Shown one piece after another: positions 1 to 6,223 of a stretch of 6,223 nt of DNA. Origin of the DNA: Gemmobacter sp. (GTDB lineage Bacteria > Pseudomonadota > Alphaproteobacteria > Rhodobacterales > Rhodobacteraceae); the NCBI GenBank assembly GCA_030656535.1, contig JAUSPL010000046.1:1-6223 (forward strand), in the 5' to 3' direction. The translations under genes were made by a program, and so were the position numbers. Position 1 is the first letter of the stretch. Each line of letters begins with the position of its first letter. The notes under the pieces are model-generated. The model did not search any database. It saw nothing but the letters and a program-made list of their open reading frames with translations, and was not told the origin of the DNA.

Positions 1-645
1 TTGGACCCGTTCTCGATCCTGGCCGGGGCGGTGTCGCTGTCAATGCTGGTGATGCATGGTGCTGCATGGCTGACGCTTAAGGCCGAGGGTGTGGTTCAGC
101 GTCGCGCCCGCGTCATTGGGTCCGTCGCCGCACTGGTGGCCGTAGGGACCTATGTTCTGGCGGGAGTCTGGATGGCTTTCGGGATCGAAGGCTTTCGCAT
201 CGTGGGCGACTATGTCACCGACGGACCGTCGAATCCCTTGCATTTCAGCGTGGAAAGAACCGCGACCTGGCTGACCGCCTACAGTGATCGGCCGTGGATT
301 GTGGTCGCCCCGCTGATGGGCGTTGTCGGGGGCTTGCTGACCTTTGCGGGGTTGCGTGCCGGGCGCGAGGTATCGACCCTGCTGTTTTCCAAGATGGCGA
401 TCATTGGGGTTATTTCCTCGGTCGGGCTGACGATGTTCCCGTTCATCATGCCGTCGTCCAGCGACCCACGATCTTCGCTGACGGTGTGGAACAGTTCATC
501 TTCGCACCTGACCTTGTTCATCATGCTGGTGGCCACGACGATCTTCATGCCGATCATCCTGATGTACACGGCTTGGGTCTATAAGGTCCTGTGGGGCAAG
601 GTGACCGAGGCTGATGTCACCGACGAAAATTCGCACTCTTACTGA
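1..645 (+). CDS. cydB: Cytochrome bd ubiquinol oxidase subunit II, C-terminal part
   Basis: CydB is the second membrane subunit of cytochrome bd, which oxidises quinol and reduces O2 to water with high affinity in the cytoplasmic membrane. The frame is open from the first base, so the 5' end lies outside the window; the TTG at base 1 is an internal codon, not a start. The 214 residues seen are a little over half of a usual CydB (about 380). They contain about five hydrophobic segments (near 5-27, 38-60, 98-118, 129-150 and 168-196 of the fragment). Recognisable CydB patterns are MFPFIMPSS at 145-153, SLTVWNSSSSHLTL at 159-172 and YTAWVYKVLWGKVT at 189-202. The stop is 13 nt before cydX, so the two are co-transcribed; cydA is expected upstream. 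The family call is secure. Confidence 0.95.
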   Translation: MDPFSILAGAVSLSMLVMHGAAWLTLKAEGVVQRRARVIGSVAALVAVGTYVLAGVWMAFGIEGFRIVGDYVTDGPSNPLHFSVERTATWLTAYSDRPWIVVAPLMGVVGGLLTFAGLRAGREVSTLLFSKMAIIGVISSVGLTMFPFIMPSSSDPRSSLTVWNSSSSHLTLFIMLVATTIFMPIILMYTAWVYKVLWGKVTEADVTDENSHSY

Positions 646-649
646 AAGG
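645..649 (+). promoter_or_regulatory. Ribosome binding site of cydX
   Basis: The AAAGG at 645-649 lies 9 nt before the ATG at 659 and overlaps the last base of the cydB stop codon. It decides between two nearby ATGs: the one at 651 opens a short frame with no CydX similarity, while the one at 659 gives a clear CydX sequence. Confidence 0.6.
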
Positions 650-658
650 CATGAAATC

Positions 659-787
659 ATGTGGTATTTTGCCTGGCTTCTTGGCCTTCCGCTGGCCGCC
701 ATCTTTGCCGTGATGAACGCGATGTGGCTTGAACTGAAAGAGGATGAAAAGCTTCTCCTCGGGGAAGCTGCCAACCAGCGGCGCTGA
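659..787 (+). CDS. cydX: Cytochrome bd oxidase small subunit CydX
   Basis: This 42-residue protein starts MWYFAWLLGLPLAAIFAVMN and continues with AMWLELKEDE, matching the small-subunit CydX pattern: MWYFAWxLG, one membrane helix, then NAxWLE. CydX is a single-pass membrane peptide that binds the CydAB pair and is needed for stability or activity of the bd oxidase. The helix covers about residues 3-24; the remaining residues are charged and would face the cytoplasm. It ends at a TGA at 785-787. At 42 residues it is close to the usual 30-40, with a slightly long tail (KLLLGEAANQRR). Its position directly after cydB supports the call. Genes this short are easily missed in automatic annotation. 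Confidence 0.9.
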   Translation: MWYFAWLLGLPLAAIFAVMNAMWLELKEDEKLLLGEAANQRR

Positions 788-873
788 CCGCATGCCTATG
801 CCGGTGGGGCCGATGCGGCCTGACGGGGCCCTGCTGCGGTCCAGTCTGACCGCCGCCTTTGATCCAACCGAGA
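788..873. other. Gap between cydX and the dsrE-like gene
   Basis: This 86-nt gap has no credible coding content. It holds a short perfect hairpin, GGCCG (808-812), loop ATG, CGGCC (816-820), with no T-run after it, so it is not a convincing intrinsic terminator. No FNR-type palindrome (TTGAT-N4-ATCAA) was found. The dsrE-like gene could therefore be read through from cydBX. Confidence 0.4.
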
Positions 874-1322
874 ATGAAGATTTCTGGGCGCAGCCTTGTA
901 TCTTCTGTGCTGGCCCTTGGCCTTGCCTTTGGCGCTGCCACTTCGGCGCAGGACGTGAACAAGTTGGTTACTATCCTGCCCGCGCCCCAGCCTAAATCCA
1001 ATGGATGGCCAAGGTGTTAGCCTTCAACGTCACCGCTGCGTGTCTCGAGGCCGAGCTGCTGTTGTGCGGTCTTGCGCGTGACATTGCCCCGAAAGGCACG
1101 CCCGCTTCGGCCAACGCAGGCCAACCACCACGTGACACCAGCCCGAAGGGCCTGATGCGCATGATGGTGGAAAATAGCGGCCTGAAAGTCCAGGTTTGTG
1201 CAATCCATCTGCCGGCCAAAGGTGCCGGTGCCAGCATGCTGGCTGATGGCGTGACAACTGCCGCGCCCGATGCCATGGGTGCTGCCATCGTGGCCCCGGG
1301 CATCAGTGCAATGAGCTTTTGA
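874..1322 (+). pseudogene. Exported DsrE-family protein, frameshifted
   Basis: The first frame starts with ATG at 874 and encodes a typical Sec signal peptide: a basic start (MKISGR), a hydrophobic core (SLVSSVLALGLAFGA) and a likely cleavage after TSA, before QDVNKLVTILPAPQPK. It then stops at a TAG (1018-1020). The second frame, open from 996 to 1322, continues with IQWMAKVLAFNVTAACLEAE, then LLLCGLARDIAPKG, SPKGLMRMMVENS, VQVCAIHLP and DGVTTAAPDAMGAAI. This is the layout of small DsrE-family proteins: LLCG, a PxGLMxxM segment, VCAxxLP, and a closing helix with a LSF-like end. Adding one base near 994-996 restores a continuous 149-residue product with signal peptide. DsrE-like proteins are linked to sulfur handling, but the role of these exported members is not settled. 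The ATG at 874 has a poor ribosome site. The break could be real decay or a base-calling error; a canonical slippery heptamer for programmed frameshifting is not seen. Confidence 0.7.
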
Positions 1323-1343
1323 CAACATTTCTGGCCTTGGCAG

Positions 1344-1373
1344 CCCCGTGGTCAGGGGTCCCTTTGACCGGGG
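1344..1373. repeat. Imperfect inverted repeat after the dsrE-like gene
   Basis: CCCC (1344-1347) and GGTCA (1350-1354) pair with TGACC (1365-1369) and GGGG (1370-1373), with a 2-nt bulge and a 10-nt loop. It sits 22 nt after the dsrE stop and could be a transcription end structure. There is no T-run on either side, so intrinsic terminator function is doubtful. It also abuts the presumed end of the insertion sequence relic. Confidence 0.3.
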
Positions 1374-1391
1374 CCTGTTGACGTTCATCTC
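1371..1391. repeat. Possible terminal inverted repeat of the IS relic (transposase 3' side)
   Basis: The bases GGGCCTGTTGACGTTCATC lie just outside the end of the transposase coding trace, where an IS5-type end would be expected. A related stretch in opposite orientation, GACCTTGTCAACAGCCACATC on the minus strand (around 2012-2032), shares about 12 of 21 positions, with most mismatches being transitions. This could be the other end, but the match is weak and no target duplication was found. Confidence 0.3.
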
Positions 1392-1985
1392 ACTCGAATG
1401 ACTTGTCGCCGCGATGGCGATGACCGCGCGGCAGCTTGTGTCGTCCTTGCTGCAGCGCATGGCGATGCCTCTGTATTGCGTAAGTTCTCCGAAGAAATTC
1501 TCGATCAGGTGCCGCCATTTTCAGGTGTGACCGTCGAAGTCTGCCGCGAAGCGGTGGTTGGATTTCGGTGGGGTGACCGCTTCGATCCTGGCCGCTGCCA
1601 ACGCCTTGCGAACCCTGTAGGCATCGAACGCCCGGTCGACGAGAAACTGCTGGTCAGCCGCTTGGTCAGCGTTGCCGTGCCGCGCAGGTCATCGGCCTGC
1701 CCGGGCCGCCGGCGAACATCGATCAGGGTACCAAGCGCGTCGGCCCAAGCCATGATCCTGGTCGCCACGTGCCGCCGCGAGAGCGCGCGATGGCCTGGCT
1801 TTCTCGCCCCCTTTTGCGCCCTTTCCGTGTCGGGGAACCTTGGCGATGCTGCCGTCGATCATCGCGCATTCGAAGTCCGCGTTATTGGCCAAGGCTCTGA
1901 ACATTGGATGGAATGCGTCGGGGCATTGCCCCGCACGGCAGCCATGTCCGGAAGGCCGTCGATACTGGTGCCAGCGTCGCAACCG
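1380..1985 (-). pseudogene. Decayed IS5-type transposase
   Basis: Minus-strand translation gives transposase pieces spread over all three frames. In order they are: RALANNADFECAMIDGSI followed by KVPRHGKGAKGG (about 1812-1895); SQAIARSRGG (near 1770-1800); MATRIMAWADALGTLIDV plus PGQADDLRGTATL (up to 1768); QQFLVDRAFDAYRVRKALAA and IEAVTPPKSN; and after a TGA at 1521-1523, KWRHLIENFFGELTQYRGIA with MRCSKDDTS (about 1440-1520). This is the pattern of IS5-type DDE transposases: the first catalytic D in MIDGSI, a second near LVDRAFDA, and E in the ENFF...YRxIAxR block (IENFFGEL at 1482-1508). At least three frameshifts and one in-frame stop show it is inactive. The N-terminal third is missing or unrecognisable. 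The element sits between two convergent operons, where insertion does little harm. Confidence 0.75.
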
Positions 1986-2029
1986 TCACCACGCCTGCGC
2001 GCGACGTTCTGATGTGGCTGTTGACAAGG

Positions 2030-2263
2030 TCTGAATGGCTGCTTGGCCGGAACGGGCCGGATTTGGCCCCGTCGATCGCAGGCACCGCCAAGTCTGGGGG
2101 CCAAATTCAGGTCGGGCGGATTCGGTCGCGGCGTTTTCGTGCCTCGATATGCGCCAGTTTCTACCCACGGTCGGGACCTTCACCCTGCGCGGATACAATC
2201 CAGCCCCGCGCGCGGCGGGTCAAAGAAACGGCCAGCCCCTCTGACGGTCGGCTCCGCTGCAGA
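2030..2263. other. Unassigned spacer between IS relic and nosX
   Basis: No credible gene was found here on either strand; the open frames lack recognisable motifs and plausible starts. It may include the lost N-terminal part of the transposase and the 3' untranslated region of the nos mRNA. A short GC hairpin, CCCGC (2205-2209) and GCGGG (2215-2219) with a 5-nt loop, lies 45 nt past the nosX stop. It contains the palindrome CCGCGCGCGG but has no T-run on the minus strand, so it is at best a weak terminator. Confidence 0.4.
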
Positions 2264-3172
2264 TCAGACCGGCGTCGCGGCCTCCAGCTTTGCATCCCGG
2301 AATTGCGCAACACAGTCGTCGATCTCTGACATCGAGTCGTAGAGGCACGCCGCTGTGGACAGGGCGTCGGCAAGCGCTGCCTGACCCGCAGAAATGCTGA
2401 TTTCACGCCATCTGCTGTGGGCGGGCATGCCTGTCCGCGGATCAAGGATGTGGCCCAGCGTTTCAGCAGCATCAAAGGTGGTCCCCAGTGGGGCCGATGT
2501 GGCCAGCGCGCGGGCGGCTAGCGGGACTTGCCCCCCGGCCCCAAGACTGACCGGCCACGCAGCGCCGTCTGGTTGCGTGCCAAGCGCGCGCAGTTCGCCG
2601 GTGTCGATCAGGATATCGGTCAGGCCTTCGGCCCCAAGCATCGCGGCCACCCGGTCGGCGATAAAGCCTTGGGCAATCCCGTTGAGCGTGATCGCCATGC
2701 CTGGTCGCATCGTGATTGCCGCAGTGTCAAACGTGATATCGGACCAGCCGATCAATGCGCGCGCGCGTTCAAGGGAATGTGGTCTTGCCTGAACGCCATT
2801 GGTGGCCGCCTCGGCGTGGCAGGCCCAAAGCGGTTGAATGGTGGGATCGAAACGGCCACCGCTTGCCGCGTGAACTACGCTTGCCAGTGACAGACATTCC
2901 AGCAATTCAAACGGGGGCTCGGCCAAAGCGGAGGCTTGGTTCAGGCGCGACAGGGCGCTGTCTGCGCGGTAAAGGCTGAAGATATCCTCAAGCCGCGATA
3001 TCTCGGCGGCGGCGCGGGCGCAGATTTCCTTTGCATCGGGGTGCGCCAGTCGCAGCGTGGCCTGTGCGCCAAGGGCCATGCCCTTCCAAGTGTAGATCGG
3101 TTGTGCGCGGCCCATGCCCGGAACGGCAAGTGCCGCGCCGCTGATGGCCAGAAAGCGGCGGCGGTTGATCAT
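2264..3172 (-). CDS. nosX: NosX, periplasmic FAD:protein FMN transferase (ApbE family)
   Basis: NosX transfers FMN from FAD onto a threonine of NosR in the periplasm, making NosR competent to support N2O reductase. The 302-residue protein begins with a Tat signal (NRRRFLAISGAALAV, residues 3-17) and a likely cleavage after GRA at 23. ApbE features follow in order: a helix with EDIFSLYRADSALSRLN (62-78), GGRFDPTIQPLW (105-116), TLNGIAQGFIADRV (162-175), DILIDTGELRALG (186-198), HILDPRTGMPA (241-251) and ALADALSTAACL (266-277), where H241, D244 and D269 belong to the flavin/metal site. The DTGE segment replaces the DxGG/NxGG seen in many ApbE proteins, which I take as NosX-like rather than damage. 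ATG at 3172 is preceded by GGGAGA at 3181-3186, 8 nt upstream and inside the end of nosL. It is the last nos gene here; only 4 nt separate it from nosL. ApbE itself is the alternative name, but the nos context decides. Confidence 0.93.
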   Translation of the reverse strand: MINRRRFLAISGAALAVPGMGRAQPIYTWKGMALGAQATLRLAHPDAKEICARAAAEISRLEDIFSLYRADSALSRLNQASALAEPPFELLECLSLASVVHAASGGRFDPTIQPLWACHAEAATNGVQARPHSLERARALIGWSDITFDTAAITMRPGMAITLNGIAQGFIADRVAAMLGAEGLTDILIDTGELRALGTQPDGAAWPVSLGAGGQVPLAARALATSAPLGTTFDAAETLGHILDPRTGMPAHSRWREISISAGQAALADALSTAACLYDSMSEIDDCVAQFRDAKLEAATPV

Positions 3173-3176
3173 TGGC

Positions 3177-3758
3177 CTATTCTCCCAAAGTGCGCGACAG
3201 ACCGCGCAGGCGTTCAGTGAAATCCGTATCTGCTGTCTCTGAGTCCGGATTTGCTGGGACCAGATCGACGGGGGTCAGAACCGCGCTGTCGGGGATTTCG
3301 GCAAGCCGCAGCACCTGCCCGCCATTTGCGTTGGCAAACGCAGCAGCCTTGTCCGGGTCCAAGAACGGAACGACCTCTGGCGCGCCCATGCCGCCGACAG
3401 CACGGCCCCCCACGACGAACATGGCGTCCTCGGCAGCAATCCAGCTGTTTTTTGCGCGGGCGTCCCAACTGGCCCCCGGTGCGCCCATGTCATTGACCCA
3501 GGCGGCCAGGATCACGTGGCTTTGTTCGGGCATCCGCAGGTAGGCCACAAGATCGCGCACCTGGCTGAAGTACAGCGGCGTACCCGGTAACCCTTCCAGG
3601 TGGATCTGGCCTTTGGGGCCGTCATGTTCCAGCAGGGACATCTGGCAAAAATGCCCGATGGAGTCTTCGGTCAGGGGCACTGGGGTGGTGTCTTGTGCCA
3701 CATCTTCCTTGCAGGCCATCAACATGGTCAGGGCAAGCGCGATCAGGGCGGTTCTCAT
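3177..3758 (-). CDS. nosL: NosL, copper-binding lipoprotein for N2O reductase maturation
   Basis: NosL is a lipid-anchored periplasmic copper(I) chaperone that delivers copper for NosZ centre assembly, working with the NosDFY complex. The 193-residue protein starts with a short lipoprotein signal ending in LMAC, with C16 as the expected lipidated cysteine. The NosL core motif HFCQMSLLEHDGPKGQI lies at 36-52, with C38, M40 and H45 as probable copper ligands. Later segments include PLYFSQVRDLVAYLRMPEQ (61-79), WVNDMG (87-92) and MGAPEVVPF (124-132), as in the family. The tail (about 170-193) is acidic and polar. Its ATG overlaps the nosY stop in an ATGA, indicating translational coupling; it ends with TAG just before nosX. 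Confidence 0.93.
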   Translation of the reverse strand: MRTALIALALTMLMACKEDVAQDTTPVPLTEDSIGHFCQMSLLEHDGPKGQIHLEGLPGTPLYFSQVRDLVAYLRMPEQSHVILAAWVNDMGAPGASWDARAKNSWIAAEDAMFVVGGRAVGGMGAPEVVPFLDPDKAAAFANANGGQVLRLAEIPDSAVLTPVDLVPANPDSETADTDFTERLRGLSRTLGE

Positions 3759-4579
3759 GGTTCAACCTTTCGAAAGGCCCATGCCGCCAACCCGAGCGAC
3801 AGCAGCGGCCACACCAGGATAGAGGTCAAGGATTGCCAAAGCGGAATGGCCAAAGCGGCACCGCCAACACCTGACGCCGCACCCGAAGCATCGGCTGCGG
3901 TCAGGTTGAAAAGGCGGAACGCATCGGCCGGGTTCGCAAGCAGGGCTGCCGGAAAAATGTGAGTGGTGAAAAAGCCGCCATCGTCGGCCACGATTGCGGC
4001 CAGCAACCCCAGATCATACAACACGACAAAGCCCAGCCAGACGCCGATCGCCACACCTGCCGCCCCCGACACGCGGCGTGACAGCGACGAAAGCGCATAG
4101 CCAATGCCCAGAAACGTGGCTCCCAGCAAAACGGAGGTCCACGTCAGCCGCCAAAGCGCGCCCAGACCCGATACCGCCGCCGGATCGGTCGCGATCGCAA
4201 TCCCCGCTGCCGCGACATAGCCTGCCCCGATGGCCAGGATCAGAATGGCTGTGTGGGCCAACAGTTTGCCTGTCAATATCTGCCACCGCGCGACAGGATA
4301 GGTCAGCAAAAGCGGCAGCGTGCCACGCTCCACCTCGCCTGCGACAGCGTCGAAGGACATCAAAAGCGCCACCAACGGCACCAGATACACCGAAAGCGAG
4401 GTCAGCGACGCCACCACCACAGACAGCCGGTCGGCGCCAAGTGCGCCGGTGGGGGCAGACCCGGCTGCCGACAACACCAGCGAAAAGACCACCATCAACA
4501 GAACCGCAATCAGCACCCAGCGGTTACGCCGCGCGATGTGGATTTCAGTTCGGGTGGTGGCAAGGATGCGGGCGATCAT
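3755..4579 (-). CDS. nosY: NosY, ABC-2 type membrane permease of the NosDFY complex
   Basis: NosY is the membrane part of the NosDFY ABC complex, which links ATP hydrolysis by NosF to the periplasmic NosD during copper-site maturation of NosZ. The 274-residue protein shows six hydrophobic segments (about 21-39, 53-75, 106-130, 145-166, 173-198 and 250-269), as usual for this family. The cytosolic coupling region reads FDAVAGEVERGTLPLLLTYP (76-95), the conserved ABC-2 segment with ExExGT that contacts the ATPase. Between segments five and six is a periplasmic loop of about 50 residues, also normal for NosY. It starts with ATG inside the nosF stop (ATGA overlap at 4576-4579) and ends in ATGA with nosL, so translation is likely coupled on both sides. 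Confidence 0.93.
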   Translation of the reverse strand: MIARILATTRTEIHIARRNRWVLIAVLLMVVFSLVLSAAGSAPTGALGADRLSVVVASLTSLSVYLVPLVALLMSFDAVAGEVERGTLPLLLTYPVARWQILTGKLLAHTAILILAIGAGYVAAAGIAIATDPAAVSGLGALWRLTWTSVLLGATFLGIGYALSSLSRRVSGAAGVAIGVWLGFVVLYDLGLLAAIVADDGGFFTTHIFPAALLANPADAFRLFNLTAADASGAASGVGGAALAIPLWQSLTSILVWPLLSLGLAAWAFRKVEP

Positions 4580-5475
4580 TGGCCATCCCTTCTGCTGAAA
4601 TGGCTGTAGATATCTTCCAGGCTGGGGGGGATGACCTCCAGATCCGCGACCTTGTCGTTCAGCGCCACGATCCGTGCAAGGTTGGCCAGTTTTTCCTCTT
4701 GTGCGCAGGTGATCTGTACCCCGCCATTTGATCTGGTGGCACCGGGCAGGTCGGCCATCAGGTCGTATCCGTTGCGTGGCGTGACATGCATGACCACGGG
4801 CAGGGCTGCCTTGCGCCGCAAATCGGCCAGGGTGCCTTCGGCCACCATCCGGCCACCGGACAGGATCAGCAGGCGGTCCGTCCGCGCCTCTACCTCTGTC
4901 AGGGCGTGGCTGGACAAAAGGATGGACGCCCCGGTTGCAGCCAGGCCATCCAGCAGTTCATAGAAATCGCGCCGGGACACCGGATCAAGGCCACTGGTCG
5001 GTTCGTCCAGTATCAAAAGGGACGGATGACCAATCAGGGCCTGGGCAAGGCCGACGCGCTGCCGCATACCCTTGGAATAGGTGCCGATCCGTCGTTTTGC
5101 GGCTCCGGCCAAGCCGACACGGTCCAGCATCGCCATCGCGCCCGAAGGGTTCAATCCACGCAGGCGCATGTAGTACGAGGTCTGCTCCAGCCCGGTCAGC
5201 GCCGGATGAAAGGCCACGTTTTCGGGCAGATAGGCCACCTGTGCCCGCACCGACGGGTGCCCGGGCGCTGCTCCGCAAACTGAGATTTCGCCGCCTGTGG
5301 GGGCGACAAGGCCAAGGATGATCTTCATCAGCGTCGATTTCCCCGCCCCGTTGTGGCCAAGCAAGGCTACCCTTTCCCCCGGGGAAAGGCCCAGCGAGAC
5401 CTCTGACAGGGCGCTTACCCCGCCAAACGACTTAGTGAGTTGAGAGATCGTCAGGGTCGAAGTCATCGAGATCAC
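4576..5475 (-). CDS. nosF: NosF, ATPase subunit of the NosDFY complex
   Basis: NosF is the cytoplasmic ATP-binding subunit that drives NosDFY. The protein has all ABC ATPase elements: Walker A GHNGAGKST (40-48), a Q-loop position in YLPENV (82-87) with E instead of Q as in many ABC-2 type ATPases, the signature YSKGMRQR (133-140), Walker B LLILDEP (153-159), D-loop SGLD (161-164) and switch H190. A C-terminal extension of about 80 residues ends in LEDIYSHFSRRDGQ. Length 299 is normal. The first start is GTG at 5475, with GGAAAG a few bases upstream; an ATG three codons later (5466) is an equally possible start. Either way it overlaps the end of nosD (44 bp from the GTG), and its own stop overlaps nosY. 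Confidence 0.94.
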   Translation of the reverse strand: MISMTSTLTISQLTKSFGGVSALSEVSLGLSPGERVALLGHNGAGKSTLMKIILGLVAPTGGEISVCGAAPGHPSVRAQVAYLPENVAFHPALTGLEQTSYYMRLRGLNPSGAMAMLDRVGLAGAAKRRIGTYSKGMRQRVGLAQALIGHPSLLILDEPTSGLDPVSRRDFYELLDGLAATGASILLSSHALTEVEARTDRLLILSGGRMVAEGTLADLRRKAALPVVMHVTPRNGYDLMADLPGATRSNGGVQITCAQEEKLANLARIVALNDKVADLEVIPPSLEDIYSHFSRRDGQ

Positions 5476-6223
5476 TTTCTTTCCGCAAGGCGACCGCTTC
5501 GGCCTCCATGGCGGTGTATTCGGGGGGGACGGTCAATTCTGGCGCGCGCATCAACGGGGCGCTGTCGATGACGCCGCCGGGCAGGGTGGCCGGAAAGCTG
5601 GCCTGGGCCCAACGGATCAGTTGCACCGCAGGCGCGCCTGTCAAAAGCGCGGCTGCGGGTTGTGACCACAAGATATGGTCCATCAGATCATTGGGGCGAA
5701 ACGTGCTGTCAGCGATGCCATCGCCATCAAGGTCGAACGCAGGGTGGTCCGACCAGTAGTTCCCGCGCCCTTCAAAGCTCCACTCGATGTTGCGGGTGCC
5801 GACGTATTTGACCTGGGTCCGGCTGCCGATGAACGCGTTATTCGTCAAGATGTTACGCTCTGATCCCGCGGTAAAGTGGATGCCGATGGTGCAGCCCTCG
5901 AACCGGTTGTTGTAGATCAGGTTCTTGTGGGCGTTATAGATGAACGTGCAGCGGTCCGCCCCGCCACGCACCAGATTGCCCGACACATCGGCGTTGTTGG
6001 CAAAGTTCAGCATCACGCCATGGCTGATGTCCGACAGGCTCAGGTTGTCTTTCAGGACCGCCCGGTCAGAGAACATGATCGCATAGCCAAGATGGTTGCC
6101 GATCGACACATTGCCCGACACTTCGGTATCGTTGGTGTACATGTAGTGCACCGCAAAGCGCAGATCGCGGAACAGGTTGTTGCGGTAGACGCCCTTGCGT
6201 GAGGCGTTGGAAAAGATGCCGTC
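5432..6223 (-). CDS. nosD: NosD, periplasmic beta-helix protein, C-terminal part
   Basis: NosD is the periplasmic partner of NosF and NosY in maturation of the copper centres of N2O reductase. The frame is open to the right edge (fragment begins DGIFSNASRKGVYRNN), so the 5' end is outside; 263 residues of a protein usually a little over 400 are seen. Short repeats such as NDTEVSGNVSIGNH, ADVSGNLVRGG and RNILTNNAFIG form the right-handed beta-helix (CASH-type) repeats. The conserved NosD C-terminal region follows: GNYWSDHPAFDLDGDGIADS, PNDLMDHILWSQPAAALLT and LPGGVIDSAPLM. The last 15 residues or so are strongly acidic (ESDLDDFDPDDL). It ends at TAA (5432-5434) inside nosF. Residues at the edge are translated through to base 6223; an internal GTG near 6151 is not a start. 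Confidence 0.93.
   Translation of the reverse strand, partial: DGIFSNASRKGVYRNNLFRDLRFAVHYMYTNDTEVSGNVSIGNHLGYAIMFSDRAVLKDNLSLSDISHGVMLNFANNADVSGNLVRGGADRCTFIYNAHKNLIYNNRFEGCTIGIHFTAGSERNILTNNAFIGSRTQVKYVGTRNIEWSFEGRGNYWSDHPAFDLDGDGIADSTFRPNDLMDHILWSQPAAALLTGAPAVQLIRWAQASFPATLPGGVIDSAPLMRAPELTVPPEYTAMEAEAVALRKESDLDDFDPDDLSTH

Noticed and set aside
808..820. Perfect GGCCG-ATG-CGGCC hairpin as a terminator after cydX
   Set aside because: The stem is only 5 bp and no T-run follows, so it does not meet the criteria of an intrinsic terminator.
985..1000. Programmed -1 frameshift site in the dsrE-like gene
   Set aside because: The bases around CCTAAAT do not fit the X XXY YYZ slippery pattern and no strong downstream hairpin was seen; a lost base or sequencing error is simpler.
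1398..2012. Long open frame on the plus strand (204 codons)
   Set aside because: It lies antisense to the transposase relic, shows no family motif, and is rich in Arg, Ala, Pro and Ser as expected of a shadow frame in GC-rich DNA.
1904..2329. Plus-strand open frame of 141 codons running into the end of nosX
   Set aside because: It has no recognisable domain, overlaps nosX antisense and crosses the IS relic boundary; an artefact of high GC.
3994..4731. Long plus-strand open frame of 245 codons opposite nosY and nosF
   Set aside because: The opposite strand encodes clear NosY and NosF with all motifs; this frame is low-complexity Arg/Pro/Ser and is a shadow.
1..6223. CRISPR array, tRNA or rRNA genes
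   Set aside because: No regularly spaced direct repeats and no tRNA- or rRNA-like sequence were seen on either strand.

Overview
The window is high-GC, gene-dense DNA that looks like a denitrifying alphaproteobacterium, most likely of the Rhodobacteraceae/roseobacter group. This rests on base composition, the gene order nosD-nosF-nosY-nosL-nosX, the Tat-exported NosX of the alphaproteobacterial nos type, and the CydB/CydX sequences. No species can be named from the sequence alone.

Left part (1-1322, + strand): the C-terminal half of cydB (cytochrome bd oxidase subunit II), cut by the window edge, is followed after 13 nt by a complete small cydX gene (42 codons). After an 86-nt gap comes an exported DsrE-family gene. 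It is broken by what looks like a single missing base near position 996, which separates the signal-peptide half from the domain half.

Middle (about 1323-2263): no intact gene. It holds a decayed IS5-type transposase on the minus strand, about 1380-1985, with at least three frameshifts and an in-frame stop. Beyond it are about 230 nt of unassigned DNA (2030-2263) between the ends of two convergent transcription units.

Right part (2264-6223, minus strand): the distal nos operon, read from right to left: nosD (3' part only), nosF, nosY, nosL, nosX. The genes overlap or nearly abut: 44 bp between nosD and nosF, ATGA overlaps at nosF/nosY and nosY/nosL, and a 4-nt gap at nosL/nosX. NosD, NosF and NosY form the ABC complex and NosL is the outer copper lipoprotein; together they serve assembly of the copper sites of nitrous oxide reductase (NosZ). 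NosX is the periplasmic FMN transferase that flavinylates NosR, which supports NosZ electron supply. nosR and nosZ are expected beyond position 6223.

Functionally the window joins two low-oxygen respiratory modules: a high-affinity quinol oxidase (bd type) and N2O reduction. No undescribed system is evident. The points most worth checking are the frameshifted dsrE-like gene, the unannotated cydX, and the decayed insertion sequence between the modules.
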